Below, in pieces: positions 18,044 to 28,123 of a DNA stretch of 64,000 nt. Source of the stretch: Peristeroidobacter agariperforans (GTDB taxonomy: Bacteria; Pseudomonadota; Gammaproteobacteria; Steroidobacterales; Steroidobacteraceae); contig NZ_RYFW01000001.1 in assembly GCF_004138335.1 (NCBI RefSeq), positions 310,001 through 374,000 of the forward strand. The letters run 5' to 3'. The notes beneath the pieces are model-generated. The model did not search any database, was not told the origin of the DNA, and saw only the letters and a program-made list of their open reading frames with translations. Both the position numbers and the translations under genes were made by a program. The number at the start of each line of letters is the position of its first letter. Positions within the stretch are counted from its first letter, which is position 1.

Positions 18044-21000
18044 TTACACGAGCACGCGCTCAATCCCGCCAGCGTTCGCCTTCTGCACATACTCGGGCAG
18101 CCAATTCTCACCGAGCACATGCTTGGCAATCTCAACGACGATGTAATCCGCATCGACGTCCGCATCGTCGTTGTAACGCTTCAATCCCTGCATACACGAC
18201 GGGCACGACGTCAAGATCTTCACGTCACCCTTGAAGCCGTCGGCGCGTAACTTCTCCGCGCCCTTCTTCATCTCGATTTCCTTGCGGAACCGAACCTGGG
18301 TCGCCACATCGGGGCGCGTCACGGCAAACGTGCCCGACTCGCCACAGCAGCGGTCGTTCTTCTCGATCTTGCCGTTGATCTGATCGTTGATCAGCGTGTT
18401 CACGACCTTCAAAGGATCGTAGCTCTTGATCGGCGTATGGCACGGGTCGTGATACATGTAGCGCACCCCCGTCACACCCTCGAGCTTCACGTTGCGCTCC
18501 ATCAGGAACTCGTGGATGTCGATGATGCGGCAGCCCGGGAAGATCTCGTCGAATTTGTAACCCTGCAGCTGATCGAAACAGGTGCCGCAGCTGACCACCA
18601 CCGTCTTGATGTCGAGGTAGTTCAGCGTGTTCGCGACGCGATGGAACAGCACGCGATTGTCCGTGATGATCTTCTCGGCCTTGTCGAACTGGCCCGCGCC
18701 TCGCTGCGGATAGCCACAGCAGAGATAGCCAGGCGGCAGCACCGTCTGCACGCCGACCTTCCACAGCATCGCCTGGGTCGCCAGGCCCACTTGCGAGAAC
18801 AAACGTTCCGAGCCGCAGCCGGGGAAGTAGAACACCGCTTCCGAATCGCTGGTCGTACGCGCCGGATCGCGAATGATCGGCACGTAGTGACGATCCTCGA
18901 TATCCAACAACGCGCGCGCCGTTTTCTTCGGCAGTCCGCCCGGCATCTTCTTGTTGACGAAGTGGACGACCTGTTCGCGTAGCGGCGGCTTGCCGGTCGT
19001 CGCAGGCGGACGCGCCGTCTGCGCATTACCCACCACCTTCAACGCGCGATTGGCCATGCGCTGCGCTTTGAAGCCCCATTCGAGCATCGCCGTGCGCGCG
19101 ATCTTGATCGTCTGCGGATTCGTTGCGTTCAAGAAGAACATCGACGCCGCAGTGCCCGGATTGAAGCGCTTCTTGCCCATCCGGCGCAGCAGGTCGCGCA
19201 TTGCCATCGATACGTCGCCGAAGTCGATGTTCACCGGGCACGGCTTCTCGCACTTGTGACAGACCGTGCAATGGTCGGCCACATCGGAGAACTCATCCCA
19301 GTGACGCAGCGACACGCCGCGACGCGTTTGCTCTTCGTACAGGAACGCTTCGATGAGCAGCGAGGTCGCCAGAATCTTGTTACGGGGCGAGTACAGCAAG
19401 TTCGCGCGCGGCACGTGCGTCGCGCACACCGGCTTGCACTTGCCACATCGCAAGCAGTCCTTGATCGCATCCGAGATCGAGTTGATGTCGGACTGCTGCA
19501 TGATCAGGGACTCGTGTCCCATCAGGTTGAAGCTGGGCGTATACGCATTGCGCAGATCGCCGCCCGGCATCAGCTTGCCTTTGTTGAAGCGTCCGTCCGG
19601 ATCGACGCGATCCTTGTAACGGCGGAACTCTTCGGTCTCGGCATCCGTCAGGAACTCGAGCTTGGTGATACCGATGCCGTGCTCGCCGGAGATCACGCCA
19701 TTCAGGCCACGGGCGATTTCCATGATGCGCTCGACGGCGCGGTTCGCCGTCTGCAGCATCTCGTAGTCGTCCGAGTTCACCGGGATGTTGGTGTGCACGT
19801 TGCCGTCGCCGGCATGCATGTGCAGCGCGACCCACACGCGACCACGCAGCACGCGCTTGTGAATTTCCTCGACCGCTTCCAGGATCGGCAAGCACGCCCC
19901 ACCGACGAATAGTCGACGCAGATGCGCGCGCACCTCCGTTTTCCACGACGTGCGCAGCGAACGATCCTGCACCAGATCGAAGACGCGAACGTTCGGCTCG
20001 CGATCGACCCGCCGCTCGAAGTCGGCGCGCAGCGGCGCGAAGCCGAGCGTCACCAACTGAGGCAGCGCTGCGCCCAGCGGCGTATCCAAATGTTCGGCCA
20101 GGTACGTCCAGCGCGCGAGCGTATCCGCGATGACTTGCTGTGCCTGGATCTGTCGGTCCCCGAGCAGCTCGGCTCGTGACACGCCAGAAAGGTCGGGATC
20201 GTCGACCTTGCCCAAGGGCAGCTCGGTTTCGAAGAAGTCCCGCAGCTCGCGGAGCATCTTGATCTTGTTGGCAAACGACAGCTCGATGTTGATGCGCTCG
20301 ATGGCATCGGTGTAGTCGCCCATCCGATCCAACGGAATCACCACGTCTTCATTGATCTTGAAGGCGTTGGTGTGTTTGGCGATGGCGGCCGTGCGTGAGC
20401 GGTCCAGCCAGAACTTCTTGCGCGCATCGGGATTGACGGCAACGAAGCCTTCACCGGCGCGGCTGTTGGAAATACGCACGACTTCGGACGTCGCGCGCGC
20501 CACGGCATCTTCGTTGTCGCCAACGATGTCACCGAGCAGCACCATCTTCGGCAAGGCGCCCCGCTTGGACTTGGTCGCGTAGCCGACCGCCCGCAGATAG
20601 CGTTCGTCGAGATGCTCCAAGCCCGCGAGCTGCACGCCTGTCGTACGTGCCTCGTTGTCGAGGAACGTTTTGATCTCGACGATGGACGGAATCGCGTGAC
20701 GAGCGTGGCCGAAGAACTCCAGACACACGGTGCGCGTATGCTTTGGCATGCGATGGAGGATCCAGCGAGCCGACGTGATCACGCCGTCGCAACCTTCCTT
20801 CTGCACGCCCGGCAAGCCGCCCAGGAATTTATCGGTGACGTCCTTGCCCAGACCTTCCTTACGGAACTTGCGACCTTCGATATCGACTCGCGCCGTACGC
20901 AACACACGCGCACGCTGCGGATTGTCGCGGCCGTCCTTCCAGGTCAGCTCGAACTTCGCGACTTCTACATCGTGAATCTTGCCGCGGTTGTGATCGAGGC

Positions 21001-22015
21001 GAGTGACTTCGAGCCAGTTGCCGTCGGGATCGACCATCCGCCACCAGATGAGATTGTCGACCGCCGTACCCCACAGCACCGCCTTCTTGCCGCCGGCATT
21101 CATCGCGACGTTGCCGCCAATGCAGGAAGCATCCGCAGACGTAGGATCGACAGCAAACACCAGGCCGGCGTGCTCGGCCGCATCGGAGACGCGACGAGTG
21201 ACGACGCCGGCGCCGCTGAAGATCGTCGGCACCTTCGCATCGGGCGTGCTCGCGCCTGGAATATCGATGATGTCGATCGGATCCAGCTGCTCCAACTTCT
21301 CCGTGTTGATCACGGCTGCGAGCGGCGTGAGCGGAATCGCGCCGCCCGTGTAACCAGTGCCGCCGCCGCGGGGGATGATCGTGAGACCGAGCTCGATGCA
21401 ATCGCGCACCAGCGCGGGAATCTCTGCCTCGGTGTCCGGCGACAACACGAGGAACGGATATTCGATACGCCAGTCGGTCGCGTCCGTCACGTGCGAAACG
21501 CGTGCAAACGCATCGAAGCGAATGTTGTCTTCGCGCGTGTGACGCTCGAGCAGACGGCGCGCGCGCTTGCGAAGTTGCACGAAGCGATCGAAATCGTTTG
21601 CGAACGATTCGACCGCACGACGCGCCGCCTGCAACAGCTCGCCCACCTTGCGATCGCGCTCCGGATCGGAAACATCGCGACGACGCTCGATCTCGTTGAG
21701 GCGGTGATGCAGAGCTTCGATCAACAGGCGGCGACGCTTGGGGTTGTCGACCAGGTCGTCCTGCAGGTACGGATTACGCTGCACGACCCAGATGTCGCCC
21801 AGCACCTCGTACAACATGCGCGCCGAGCGGCCGGTCCGGCGCTCGCTGCGCAGTTCGTCGAGAATGGTCCACAACGACTCGCCCAACAGGCGGATCACGA
21901 TTTCGCGGTCCGAGAACGAGGTGTAGTTGTAAGGGATTTCGCGCAGACGAGCGGCCGGGCCCGCAACGGCGGCATCCGGCTCCGTAACAGCAATCGGTAG
22001 GGACAAGTTGCGCAA
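18044..22015 (-). CDS. Giant FAD-linked oxidoreductase with Fe-S and CCG domains (DUF3683 type)
   Basis: The 1323-residue protein fuses modules that are separate in GlcDEF/LldEFG-type lactate or glycolate dehydrogenases. An N-terminal DUF3683-like region (about 1-170) is followed by an FAD-binding PCMH domain ([19 protein letters not shown], about 235-255) and an FAD-oxidase C-terminal domain ([17 protein letters not shown]). Two 4Fe-4S clusters come next ([11 protein letters not shown] and [13 protein letters not shown]), then a C-terminal heterodisulfide-reductase-like region with CCG motifs ([27 protein letters not shown]). It is probably a quinone-linked dehydrogenase of a 2-hydroxyacid; the substrate is unknown. 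It is transcribed alone. Confidence 0.92.
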   Translation of the reverse strand: MRNLSLPIAVTEPDAAVAGPAARLREIPYNYTSFSDREIVIRLLGESLWTILDELRSERRTGRSARMLYEVLGDIWVVQRNPYLQDDLVDNPKRRRLLIEALHHRLNEIERRRDVSDPERDRKVGELLQAARRAVESFANDFDRFVQLRKRARRLLERHTREDNIRFDAFARVSHVTDATDWRIEYPFLVLSPDTEAEIPALVRDCIELGLTIIPRGGGTGYTGGAIPLTPLAAVINTEKLEQLDPIDIIDIPGASTPDAKVPTIFSGAGVVTRRVSDAAEHAGLVFAVDPTSADASCIGGNVAMNAGGKKAVLWGTAVDNLIWWRMVDPDGNWLEVTRLDHNRGKIHDVEVAKFELTWKDGRDNPQRARVLRTARVDIEGRKFRKEGLGKDVTDKFLGGLPGVQKEGCDGVITSARWILHRMPKHTRTVCLEFFGHARHAIPSIVEIKTFLDNEARTTGVQLAGLEHLDERYLRAVGYATKSKRGALPKMVLLGDIVGDNEDAVARATSEVVRISNSRAGEGFVAVNPDARKKFWLDRSRTAAIAKHTNAFKINEDVVIPLDRMGDYTDAIERINIELSFANKIKMLRELRDFFETELPLGKVDDPDLSGVSRAELLGDRQIQAQQVIADTLARWTYLAEHLDTPLGAALPQLVTLGFAPLRADFERRVDREPNVRVFDLVQDRSLRTSWKTEVRAHLRRLFVGGACLPILEAVEEIHKRVLRGRVWVALHMHAGDGNVHTNIPVNSDDYEMLQTANRAVERIMEIARGLNGVISGEHGIGITKLEFLTDAETEEFRRYKDRVDPDGRFNKGKLMPGGDLRNAYTPSFNLMGHESLIMQQSDINSISDAIKDCLRCGKCKPVCATHVPRANLLYSPRNKILATSLLIEAFLYEEQTRRGVSLRHWDEFSDVADHCTVCHKCEKPCPVNIDFGDVSMAMRDLLRRMGKKRFNPGTAASMFFLNATNPQTIKIARTAMLEWGFKAQRMANRALKVVGNAQTARPPATTGKPPLREQVVHFVNKKMPGGLPKKTARALLDIEDRHYVPIIRDPARTTSDSEAVFYFPGCGSERLFSQVGLATQAMLWKVGVQTVLPPGYLCCGYPQRGAGQFDKAEKIITDNRVLFHRVANTLNYLDIKTVVVSCGTCFDQLQGYKFDEIFPGCRIIDIHEFLMERNVKLEGVTGVRYMYHDPCHTPIKSYDPLKVVNTLINDQINGKIEKNDRCCGESGTFAVTRPDVATQVRFRKEIEMKKGAEKLRADGFKGDVKILTSCPSCMQGLKRYNDDADVDADYIVVEIAKHVLGENWLPEYVQKANAGGIERVLV

Positions 22016-22173
22016 GGTAGTAAGGCTAGGAGCCGTAAGCGAGGTATGGACCGTGATTGTACGCGGTTACAGTCCGGTCCAAGAAGGCAGAAATCAACGA
22101 TAAGCCCTTGATCTCGCCAATCCTTTATATTCCCCAAACCAAACTGCATAAGGCCACGGCAGCTGTACCCGCC

Positions 22174-22857
22174 ATGAATACCCATCTGACCGTCCTCGAA
22201 GCCCGCTTGATCGGCAGCCTGATCGAGAAGGCCATCACGACGCCCGATCAATATCCGCTGTCGCTGAATGCCCTGACCAACGCCTGCAATCAGAAGAGCA
22301 ATCGCGAGCCGGTGCTGAGCCTGGACGAGCGCACCGTGCAGGAAAGTGTCGAGGGCCTGGTGAAGAAGCACCTGGTGCTGGAAAAATCAGGCTTTGGCAG
22401 CCGTGTTCCCAAGTACCAGCACCGCTTCTGCAATACTGGCTTCGGCTCCTTCGAGTTCACGCCGGTGCAGACCGCGATCGTTTGTGAGCTGTTGCTGCGA
22501 GGACCGCAAACGCCGGGCGAGCTGCGCACGCGCGTGCCACGCATGGCTCAGCTGAGCGACCCCGCGGAGATCGACTCGGCGCTCGAAGACCTCGCGACAC
22601 GCCCCGATGGTCCTTTCGTAAAGCAGCTGCCGCGCGAGCCCGGCCGTCGCGATTCGCGTTATGCACATTTGTTCAGTGGTGAGGACGCGATTCCTGCGCC
22701 CCCTGCCGACACCGAGCGCAACGATGAAGCCCAGCCAAACGCCGCGACCTCCGACGCCCGGCATTCCTTGCAGTCGCGCGTCGTTGCTCTCGAAGAGCAG
22801 GTCGCTGCCCTACGTCAGGAATTGGAAGAACTACGCAGTAGCATTAAGTCCTCGTAA
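22174..22857 (+). CDS. yceH: YceH family protein (DUF480)
   Basis: The 227-residue protein consists of two winged-helix repeats typical of YceH/DUF480: [20 protein letters not shown] with [20 protein letters not shown], and [20 protein letters not shown]-terminal coiled coil follows ([20 protein letters not shown]). The start was placed at the ATG at 22174, where family similarity begins; the frame is open from 22057 but lacks conservation there. The molecular role of the family is not established. It is divergent from the large oxidoreductase. Confidence 0.93.
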   Translation: MNTHLTVLEARLIGSLIEKAITTPDQYPLSLNALTNACNQKSNREPVLSLDERTVQESVEGLVKKHLVLEKSGFGSRVPKYQHRFCNTGFGSFEFTPVQTAIVCELLLRGPQTPGELRTRVPRMAQLSDPAEIDSALEDLATRPDGPFVKQLPREPGRRDSRYAHLFSGEDAIPAPPADTERNDEAQPNAATSDARHSLQSRVVALEEQVAALRQELEELRSSIKSS

Positions 22858-22940
22858 TAGAGCGGCTTGAGCGCAAACTTTGGCTGGGGAGGGGCGTCTT
22901 ACTGGCATTGCATTGGAAACCCACACTGGGAGGAGCATCC

Positions 22941-24440
22941 ATGCTTGTCAGACAGAATCGAGTCCCCTTCAATCGTGCACGCGCGACCGTGGTTTCCACC
23001 GCCACGTTGCTGGGTATCGCGCTGGCGGGCTGCTCAGGCAGCTTTGCCGACAACAACCCAGCCGCTCAGGCCGCAGCCGCGAGCGCCGCGCCCGCTATTC
23101 AAACCGCATCGTCGCGCAACGTCGCGGCGGCCCTGCCGGATTTCGCTGGCTTGGTCGATCACTACGGCCCCGCTGTGGTGAACGTCGCCGTGGTCGGCAA
23201 GTCACAGCCCGTGAACAACGACATGCCGGGCATGTCGCCCAACGATCCGCTCAACGATTTCTTGCGCCGCTTCGGTCAGCCCATGCCGCGCGGCAATCAG
23301 CCGCCCCCGCGCGGTGAAGGCTCGGGCTTCATCGTCAGCGCCGATGGTTACATTCTGACCAACGCGCACGTAGTTGCCGACGCCGAAGAAGTCACGGTGA
23401 AGACCACCGATCGTCGCGAGTACACCGCGAAGGTCGTCGGTGTCGACGAAGCCACCGACGTCGCCGTGCTGAAGATCGACGCCAAGAATCTGCCGACCGT
23501 GAAGATCGGCGATCCGTCCAAGCTGCGTCCCGGCGAGTGGGTGATCGCCATCGGCTCGCCGTTCGGCTTCGAGAACAGCGTCACCGCCGGCATCGTCAGC
23601 GCGACCTCGCGCCCCATGCCTGGCAGCAACTACGCGCCGTTCATTCAAACCGACGTCGCGGTGAACCCGGGTAACTCCGGCGGCCCGCTGTTCAACCTGC
23701 AGGGCGAAGTGGTCGGCATCAACTCGCAGATCTTCAGCCGCAGCGGCGGTTACATGGGCCTCTCGTTCGCCATCCCGATCGATGTCGCGAGCAACGTGCA
23801 GACCCAGCTGGTCTCGACCGGCAAGGTCACACGCAGCCGCATCGGCGTCTCGATCCAGGACGTGAATGCGCAGCTCGCCGAGTCGTTCGGCCTCGATCGG
23901 CCGAAGGGTGCGCTGGTCGGCATGGTCGAAGACGACGGCCCGGGCGCGAAGGCCGGCATCAAGGCGGGCGACGTGATCCTGAAGGTCGACGGCACCGAGA
24001 TCGATCAGTCCTCGCAATTGCCTGGTTTGATCGCGTCGAAGAAGCCCGGCAGCACCGTCAATCTTGAGGTGTGGCGTGACGGCGGCGTCAAGCGCCTGAG
24101 CGCGAAGCCGGTCGAGATCGCCGAGAAGGGCGTCAAGGTCGCCAATCGTGACGGCGTGGAAGCCGACGAGACTGCCAAGCTCGGCCTGGTCGTGCGCCCG
24201 CTGCAGAAGCAGGAGAAGCAGCAGGTCGAGACCGACGGCGATCTCGTGGTCGAAGACTCGGACGGCCCGGCGGCTGCCGCCGGCGTGCAGCGGGGCGACA
24301 TCATCCTCGGCGTCAACGGCAAGCCGGTGAAGTCGGTGGAGGATCTGAAGTCCGCCGCACGCAAGTCCAAGGGCAAGGTCGTGGCGTTGCTGATCGAACG
24401 CGACAGCGCGCAGATCTTCGTCCCGGTGCGGACTGGCTAA
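22941..24440 (+). CDS. DegP/DegQ/MucD-like serine endoprotease, possible lipoprotein
   Basis: This is a periplasmic trypsin-like protease/chaperone of about 499 residues with an intact triad: His143 (LTNAHVVADAEEV), Asp173 (ATDVAVLKID) and Ser246 (NPGNSGGPLFN). Two PDZ domains follow (about 300-385, GAKAGIKAGDVILKVDGT; and about 405-495, AAGVQRGDIILGVNGKPV). The ATG at 22941 has a GGGAGGAG site. The signal ends LLGIALAGCSGS, an LAGC lipobox, so the protein may be lipid-anchored rather than soluble. It lies 96 bp upstream of a response regulator/sensor kinase pair and probably belongs to an envelope-stress unit. Confidence 0.95.
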   Translation: MLVRQNRVPFNRARATVVSTATLLGIALAGCSGSFADNNPAAQAAAASAAPAIQTASSRNVAAALPDFAGLVDHYGPAVVNVAVVGKSQPVNNDMPGMSPNDPLNDFLRRFGQPMPRGNQPPPRGEGSGFIVSADGYILTNAHVVADAEEVTVKTTDRREYTAKVVGVDEATDVAVLKIDAKNLPTVKIGDPSKLRPGEWVIAIGSPFGFENSVTAGIVSATSRPMPGSNYAPFIQTDVAVNPGNSGGPLFNLQGEVVGINSQIFSRSGGYMGLSFAIPIDVASNVQTQLVSTGKVTRSRIGVSIQDVNAQLAESFGLDRPKGALVGMVEDDGPGAKAGIKAGDVILKVDGTEIDQSSQLPGLIASKKPGSTVNLEVWRDGGVKRLSAKPVEIAEKGVKVANRDGVEADETAKLGLVVRPLQKQEKQQVETDGDLVVEDSDGPAAAAGVQRGDIILGVNGKPVKSVEDLKSAARKSKGKVVALLIERDSAQIFVPVRTG

Positions 24441-24536
24441 ACGTTTGAATGCTGACCGGCGATGGCAGACACTTCTCCCCGTGTTTCCCGGCAATCCCCG
24501 TGGCCGTCGCCGGTCAGCTCAACGTTCACGCATCGC

Positions 24537-25208
24537 ATGAAACTACTGCTCATCGAAGACGATCTGCAGGCAGCCGAATATCTGCTCAAAAGCCTGCGCG
24601 AAATTGGCTACAGCGTCGATCACAGCCCGGACGGGCGTGACGGCCTGGAGAAGGCGACGCAGCGTCATTACGACGTGATCATCGCCGACCGCCAGCTGCC
24701 GCACATCGACGGGTTGACCATCATCACCTCCCTGCGCGAACGCAACGACCGCACCCCGGTGCTGATCCTTTCTGCGCTCGGCACGGTCGACGACCGCGTC
24801 CATGGCTTGAAAGCCGGCGGCGACGACTACCTCACCAAACCTTTTGCTTTCGCCGAACTGCTGGCGCGCATCGAAGCGTTGAGCCGCCGCGGCACCGCGT
24901 TGGCCGAATCGAGCCGGCTCAAGGTGGCGGACCTGGAGCTGGACCTGCTGGCCCGCAAAGTGACGCGCGCCGGCCAGAACATCGATCTGACCACCAAGGA
25001 ATTCCAGCTGCTGGAGTTCCTGATGCGCCGGCCCGGCCAGGTGGTCACGCGCACCATGCTGCTCGAAGGCGTGTGGAACCTGCACTTCGATCCGCAGACC
25101 AATATCACCGACGTGCACATGAGCCGCCTGCGCAATGCCGTCGACAAAGGCTTTTCCCGGCCCCTGATCCACACCGTGCGTGGCGCGGGCTACGTACTCA
25201 AGGAATAG
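24537..25208 (+). CDS. OmpR-family response regulator
   Basis: The 223-residue regulator has a receiver domain (MKLLLIEDDLQAAEYLL, phospho-acceptor Asp51 in VIIADRQLP, Lys in DDYLTKPFAF) and an OmpR-type winged helix ending NITDVHMSRLRNAVDKGF and HTVRGAGYVLKE. It resembles the TctD/CopR/PmrA group. The start is the ATG at 24537, where the receiver begins; the open frame from 24462 is non-homologous. The partner kinase begins 70 bp downstream. Confidence 0.95.
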   Translation: MKLLLIEDDLQAAEYLLKSLREIGYSVDHSPDGRDGLEKATQRHYDVIIADRQLPHIDGLTIITSLRERNDRTPVLILSALGTVDDRVHGLKAGGDDYLTKPFAFAELLARIEALSRRGTALAESSRLKVADLELDLLARKVTRAGQNIDLTTKEFQLLEFLMRRPGQVVTRTMLLEGVWNLHFDPQTNITDVHMSRLRNAVDKGFSRPLIHTVRGAGYVLKE

Positions 25209-25278
25209 GCGACCAGGCGGCGGCGGGAGACGTCGTACAATGGCCGCCACTTCAGAGGTTCTTCAGAGCAGCGAACGC

Positions 25279-26742
25279 ATGACCGACTCCGGCCGTCCGG
25301 ATGCCGCCGGGCCGACCGGCCGCCCGCGACCGCGCATGCGACTGTCCACGTCGCGGCTCGCGACGCTGTTCATCGTGATTTTCGCCGTCGGCGTCACGTT
25401 GGTGCTGACCGCCGTTTATTTCCTTACTGCACGCGTGCTCGACAACGAAGTCGATGCCGTCATCAACTCTGAGGTCAACAATCTGGTGGACGACTATTCG
25501 CGCGGCGGTCTGCTGCAGCTCGTCGCTACACTACATCGGCGTGCGGATGGCTGGGGTCGCACCGGCGCCGTCTATCTCCTGGTCGAGAACAATGGCTTTC
25601 CCATCGCGGGCAATCTCGCCCGCTGGCCGCAGGTCGTCAGTCGCTATAACGATTGGGTGGAGTTCGAGATCGACGCCAGCGACGCCGGCGGCTCGGTCTC
25701 GCATCCGGTGCGCGCGCAGATCATTCGCTTGCCCGGCAATCGCTGGCTGCTCGTCGGCACCGACATCCTGGATCGCAGCCGCCTCGCCTCCCGCTTGCGA
25801 ACCGCCATGTTCTGGGGCGTCGGCGCGAGCGTGCTGCTCGCCACTTTGTTTGGTTTGAGTTACAGCCGGCGCATTCGACGACGCGTCAAAGCGGTCGCGG
25901 CGACGTGCGAATCCATCATGGCCGGCAACTTGTCACAACGCCTGCCCGTCGAACCCGCGCACGACGAGTTCGACGCGCTCGCCACCGCCGTGAACCGCAT
26001 GCTCGAAACCATCGAGCAACAGACCGAGACGCTGCGCACGACCTTCGACAGCGCCGCTCACGATTTGCGCGCACCGCTGTATCGCGCCCGCGTGCGAATC
26101 GAAGAGTCGCTTCAGCACGAGGGGCTCGCTGATAACGTTCGCGAGACGATGGACGCAACCCTGGCCGAACTGGACCGCGTGCAGCGAACGCTGGGCACGC
26201 TGCTTCAAATCGCTCAAACCGATGGCCGCGGCCGCGACGTTCCCACCGAAGACGTTGACGTGGCTGCGCTCGCTCAAGAACTCGTCGAGTTGTATCAACC
26301 CGAAGCCGGCAATAGAAACATCAGCCTCGACTACCAAGGCGACGCAACCGCCTCGGTCCATGGCAATCGCCAGCTGCTCGCGCAGGCTGTGGTCAATCTG
26401 CTGGAGAATGCGATCAAGTACGTGCCCGAAGGCGGCAAGGTCGAGGCTAGCGTCCGCGCCATCGGCGACTCACTCACCTTGACCGTCGCCGACAACGGCC
26501 CCGGCATCCCCGAACTCGACCGCGCCCGCATCCTGCAACCTTTCGTGCGCCTCGAACGCGACCGCGACCAGGTCGGCAGCGGCCTCGGCCTGAGCCTGGT
26601 CGCTGCGGTGATGCGACTACATAGAGCGACGATCGAGCTGCTCGACAATCACCCAGGGCTGCTGGTGCGATGTGTGTTGCCGGTGCGCAAAGAGCTTACG
26701 GCCGACCCTGCCAGCGGTGCGGATGCCGGCTCCCGTGCATGA
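25279..26742 (+). CDS. Sensor histidine kinase
   Basis: This is an inner-membrane kinase of about 487 residues. TM1 is LATLFIVIFAVGVTLVLTAV, followed by a ~110-residue periplasmic sensor and TM2 near WGVGASVLLATLFGLSY. HAMP and HisKA follow, with His261 in SAAHDLRAPLYRAR. The ATPase has the N-box LLENAIKYVP, G1 VADNGPGIPELD and G2 GSGLGLSLVAAVMRL. Possible starts are 25240, 25279 and 25336; 25279 was chosen as the first without a large overlap into the regulator. The last ~15 residues (after VLPVRKELT) overlap a toxin relic on the other strand and are probably an acquired tail. Confidence 0.93.
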   Translation: MTDSGRPDAAGPTGRPRPRMRLSTSRLATLFIVIFAVGVTLVLTAVYFLTARVLDNEVDAVINSEVNNLVDDYSRGGLLQLVATLHRRADGWGRTGAVYLLVENNGFPIAGNLARWPQVVSRYNDWVEFEIDASDAGGSVSHPVRAQIIRLPGNRWLLVGTDILDRSRLASRLRTAMFWGVGASVLLATLFGLSYSRRIRRRVKAVAATCESIMAGNLSQRLPVEPAHDEFDALATAVNRMLETIEQQTETLRTTFDSAAHDLRAPLYRARVRIEESLQHEGLADNVRETMDATLAELDRVQRTLGTLLQIAQTDGRGRDVPTEDVDVAALAQELVELYQPEAGNRNISLDYQGDATASVHGNRQLLAQAVVNLLENAIKYVPEGGKVEASVRAIGDSLTLTVADNGPGIPELDRARILQPFVRLERDRDQVGSGLGLSLVAAVMRLHRATIELLDNHPGLLVRCVLPVRKELTADPASGADAGSRA

Positions 26743-26806
26743 TGGCTACAACGACAACGTCGTCTGCCTCGACACGAAAGTAGATTCCGAATGGGAAACG
26801 CGCCAT
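26696..26806 (-). pseudogene. Relic of RelE/ParE-family toxin (C-terminal third)
   Basis: An open frame of 36 codons reads MARFPFGIYFRVEADDVVVV, then AIMHGSRHPHRWQGRP and a stop. This matches the C-terminal strands of RelE/ParE toxins (RFP-x-x-I-Y-F/Y-R-V-E, then V-x-V-x-A-x-x-H-x-x-R-x-P-x-x-W). The first ~60 residues of a normal ~95-residue toxin are missing. Its start overlaps by one base the stop of the antitoxin remnant next to it. It lies antisense to the last 47 bp of the sensor kinase gene. Confidence 0.72.
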
Positions 26807-26883
26807 CAGAGCGCGGCGAGTACCCCATCCTCAACCAGGCGAAGACGTTCCTCCAGCGGCAATTTTCGCAGATCAGCGCTCAT
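26806..26883 (-). pseudogene. Relic of addiction-module antitoxin (N-terminal part)
   Basis: The short frame MSADLRKLPLEERLRLVED is the conserved N-terminus of the short antitoxins paired with RelE/ParE toxins (LP-x-x-ER-x-x-L-VEDLWDSIA). It continues with six unrelated residues to a TGA and loses the rest of the ~70-residue protein. Together with the adjoining toxin tail it indicates one internal deletion of a two-gene module. An upstream TTGCAA-N16-TATGCT promoter-like pair (minus strand, about 26892-26919) may survive. Confidence 0.65.
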
Positions 26884-27086
26884 GAGATCAGCATACCCGG
26901 GTGTATGGCGTTTGCAAAAGCGCCGACCGGAAAACCGATGTACGAGTTGTGAGCGCTTCTCGGGCATGAGCTACCGACAGAGCCGAATGACATATCCGAC
27001 TGTACGTCTGCGCAGCTCGACCTCCACCCTGAATTTTAAAATTAGCGTCGGGCCTAACGTTACAAACAAACTATCGGCGGCTTCTC
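26884..27086. other. Intergenic region after the toxin-antitoxin relic, AT-richer than neighbours
   Basis: About 200 bp between the relic and the end of motB hold no gene. The segment contains AT-rich stretches (GAATTTTAAAATTAGCG near 27031-27047) unlike the surrounding high-GC DNA, consistent with remaining foreign sequence. No terminator hairpin for motB is evident. Confidence 0.4.
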
Positions 27087-28103
27087 CTACCCCGCAATCG
27101 GCGCCATTGCTGCCGTGACGGGCGCGGCAGCGCCCTCTTCACGAGCTTCACTCTCCGCGACCGGCGTCGATCCCGCTTCCGTTGCGGCCGGGGGCATCAC
27201 GCTGAGCAGCGTGCCGTTCTCATGCATGATCGCTTCTTCGGTGCGGCGGTTCATCACGATGATGCTGATGCGGCGATTCACCGGGCTGTCGGGCACCGCG
27301 CTATCGAGCAGCACGCTCGAGGCGAGACCGACGACGCGACCCACCTTCTCCTGCGGCAAGCCGCCGGTGACCAAGGCGCGACGCGCTGCGTTGGCGCGAT
27401 CTGCTGACAACTCCCAGTTGCTGTAGTTGTTGGCAATGTACGGTTTGATGTCGGTGTGACCGCTGATGCTGATGCGGTTCGGCACGTTGTTGATGATGTT
27501 CGACAGCTCATAGAGAATCTTGGCGCTGTACTCCTCGAGTCGCGAGCTGCCCAGCGGGAACATCGGGCGGCGCTCGTGATCGACGATCTGAATGCGCACA
27601 CCTTCCGGCGTGATATCCAGCAGGATCTGATCCTTGAACTTCGCGAGCGCCTCGCGCGCATCGATGGCTTCCTTCAACGCACGCATCAGCGAGTTCAAGC
27701 GCTCCTGATCGAGCTGTTCGGCGCGCTTCTCCGCCTCTTCGTCATTGACGACTTGCGCTGGCGGCGCTTCCGGGTTGTCGCTGGCGGTGTGTAACTCCAT
27801 ACCGCCGCCCAGCTGAATCATGCTGGTGCTGGCGCCGCCGGGACCGTGGATGGACGTCGGTGACGGGACCGTGCTCGTGCCCGGCACGGCGGACGGATTG
27901 TTGAAATATTCCGAGATCGCGCCCTTCTGCTCTTCGGTGGTGGAGCCCATCAGCCACATGAGCAGGAAGAACGCCATCATCGCGGTCGCGAAGTCGGCGA
28001 ACGCGACCTTCCACGAGCCGCCATGGTGACCATGGCCGCCCTTCTTGACCTTCTTGATGATGATCGGCGCGAGCGATTCGCCGTCTTTACCCTTGCGTGC
28101 CAT
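27087..28103 (-). CDS. motB: Flagellar motor stator protein MotB
   Basis: MotB (338 residues) anchors the stator to peptidoglycan and forms the proton channel with MotA. After a basic N-terminus with His/Gly (KKVKKGGHGHHGG) comes the single membrane helix ADFATAMMAFFLLMWLMG, whose Asp37 is the proton-binding residue. The C-terminal OmpA-like domain has ISGHTDIKPY and WELSADRANAARRAL. It begins 20 bp after motA and is cotranscribed with it. Confidence 0.96.
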   Translation of the reverse strand: MARKGKDGESLAPIIIKKVKKGGHGHHGGSWKVAFADFATAMMAFFLLMWLMGSTTEEQKGAISEYFNNPSAVPGTSTVPSPTSIHGPGGASTSMIQLGGGMELHTASDNPEAPPAQVVNDEEAEKRAEQLDQERLNSLMRALKEAIDAREALAKFKDQILLDITPEGVRIQIVDHERRPMFPLGSSRLEEYSAKILYELSNIINNVPNRISISGHTDIKPYIANNYSNWELSADRANAARRALVTGGLPQEKVGRVVGLASSVLLDSAVPDSPVNRRISIIVMNRRTEEAIMHENGTLLSVMPPAATEAGSTPVAESEAREEGAAAPVTAAMAPIAG

Positions 28104-28123
28104 GGCGTGTCCCGGTTACGAGA

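Noticed and set aside
20612-22000. 462-codon open frame on the plus strand
   Set aside because: It is the antisense shadow of the 1323-residue oxidoreductase.
27052-27058. GCCTAAC/GTTAGGC heptamer resembling an integron attC core, near the toxin-antitoxin relic
   Set aside because: No second core heptamer or imperfect palindrome of the right length is found, so an integron cassette cannot be supported although TA modules are common cassette cargo.
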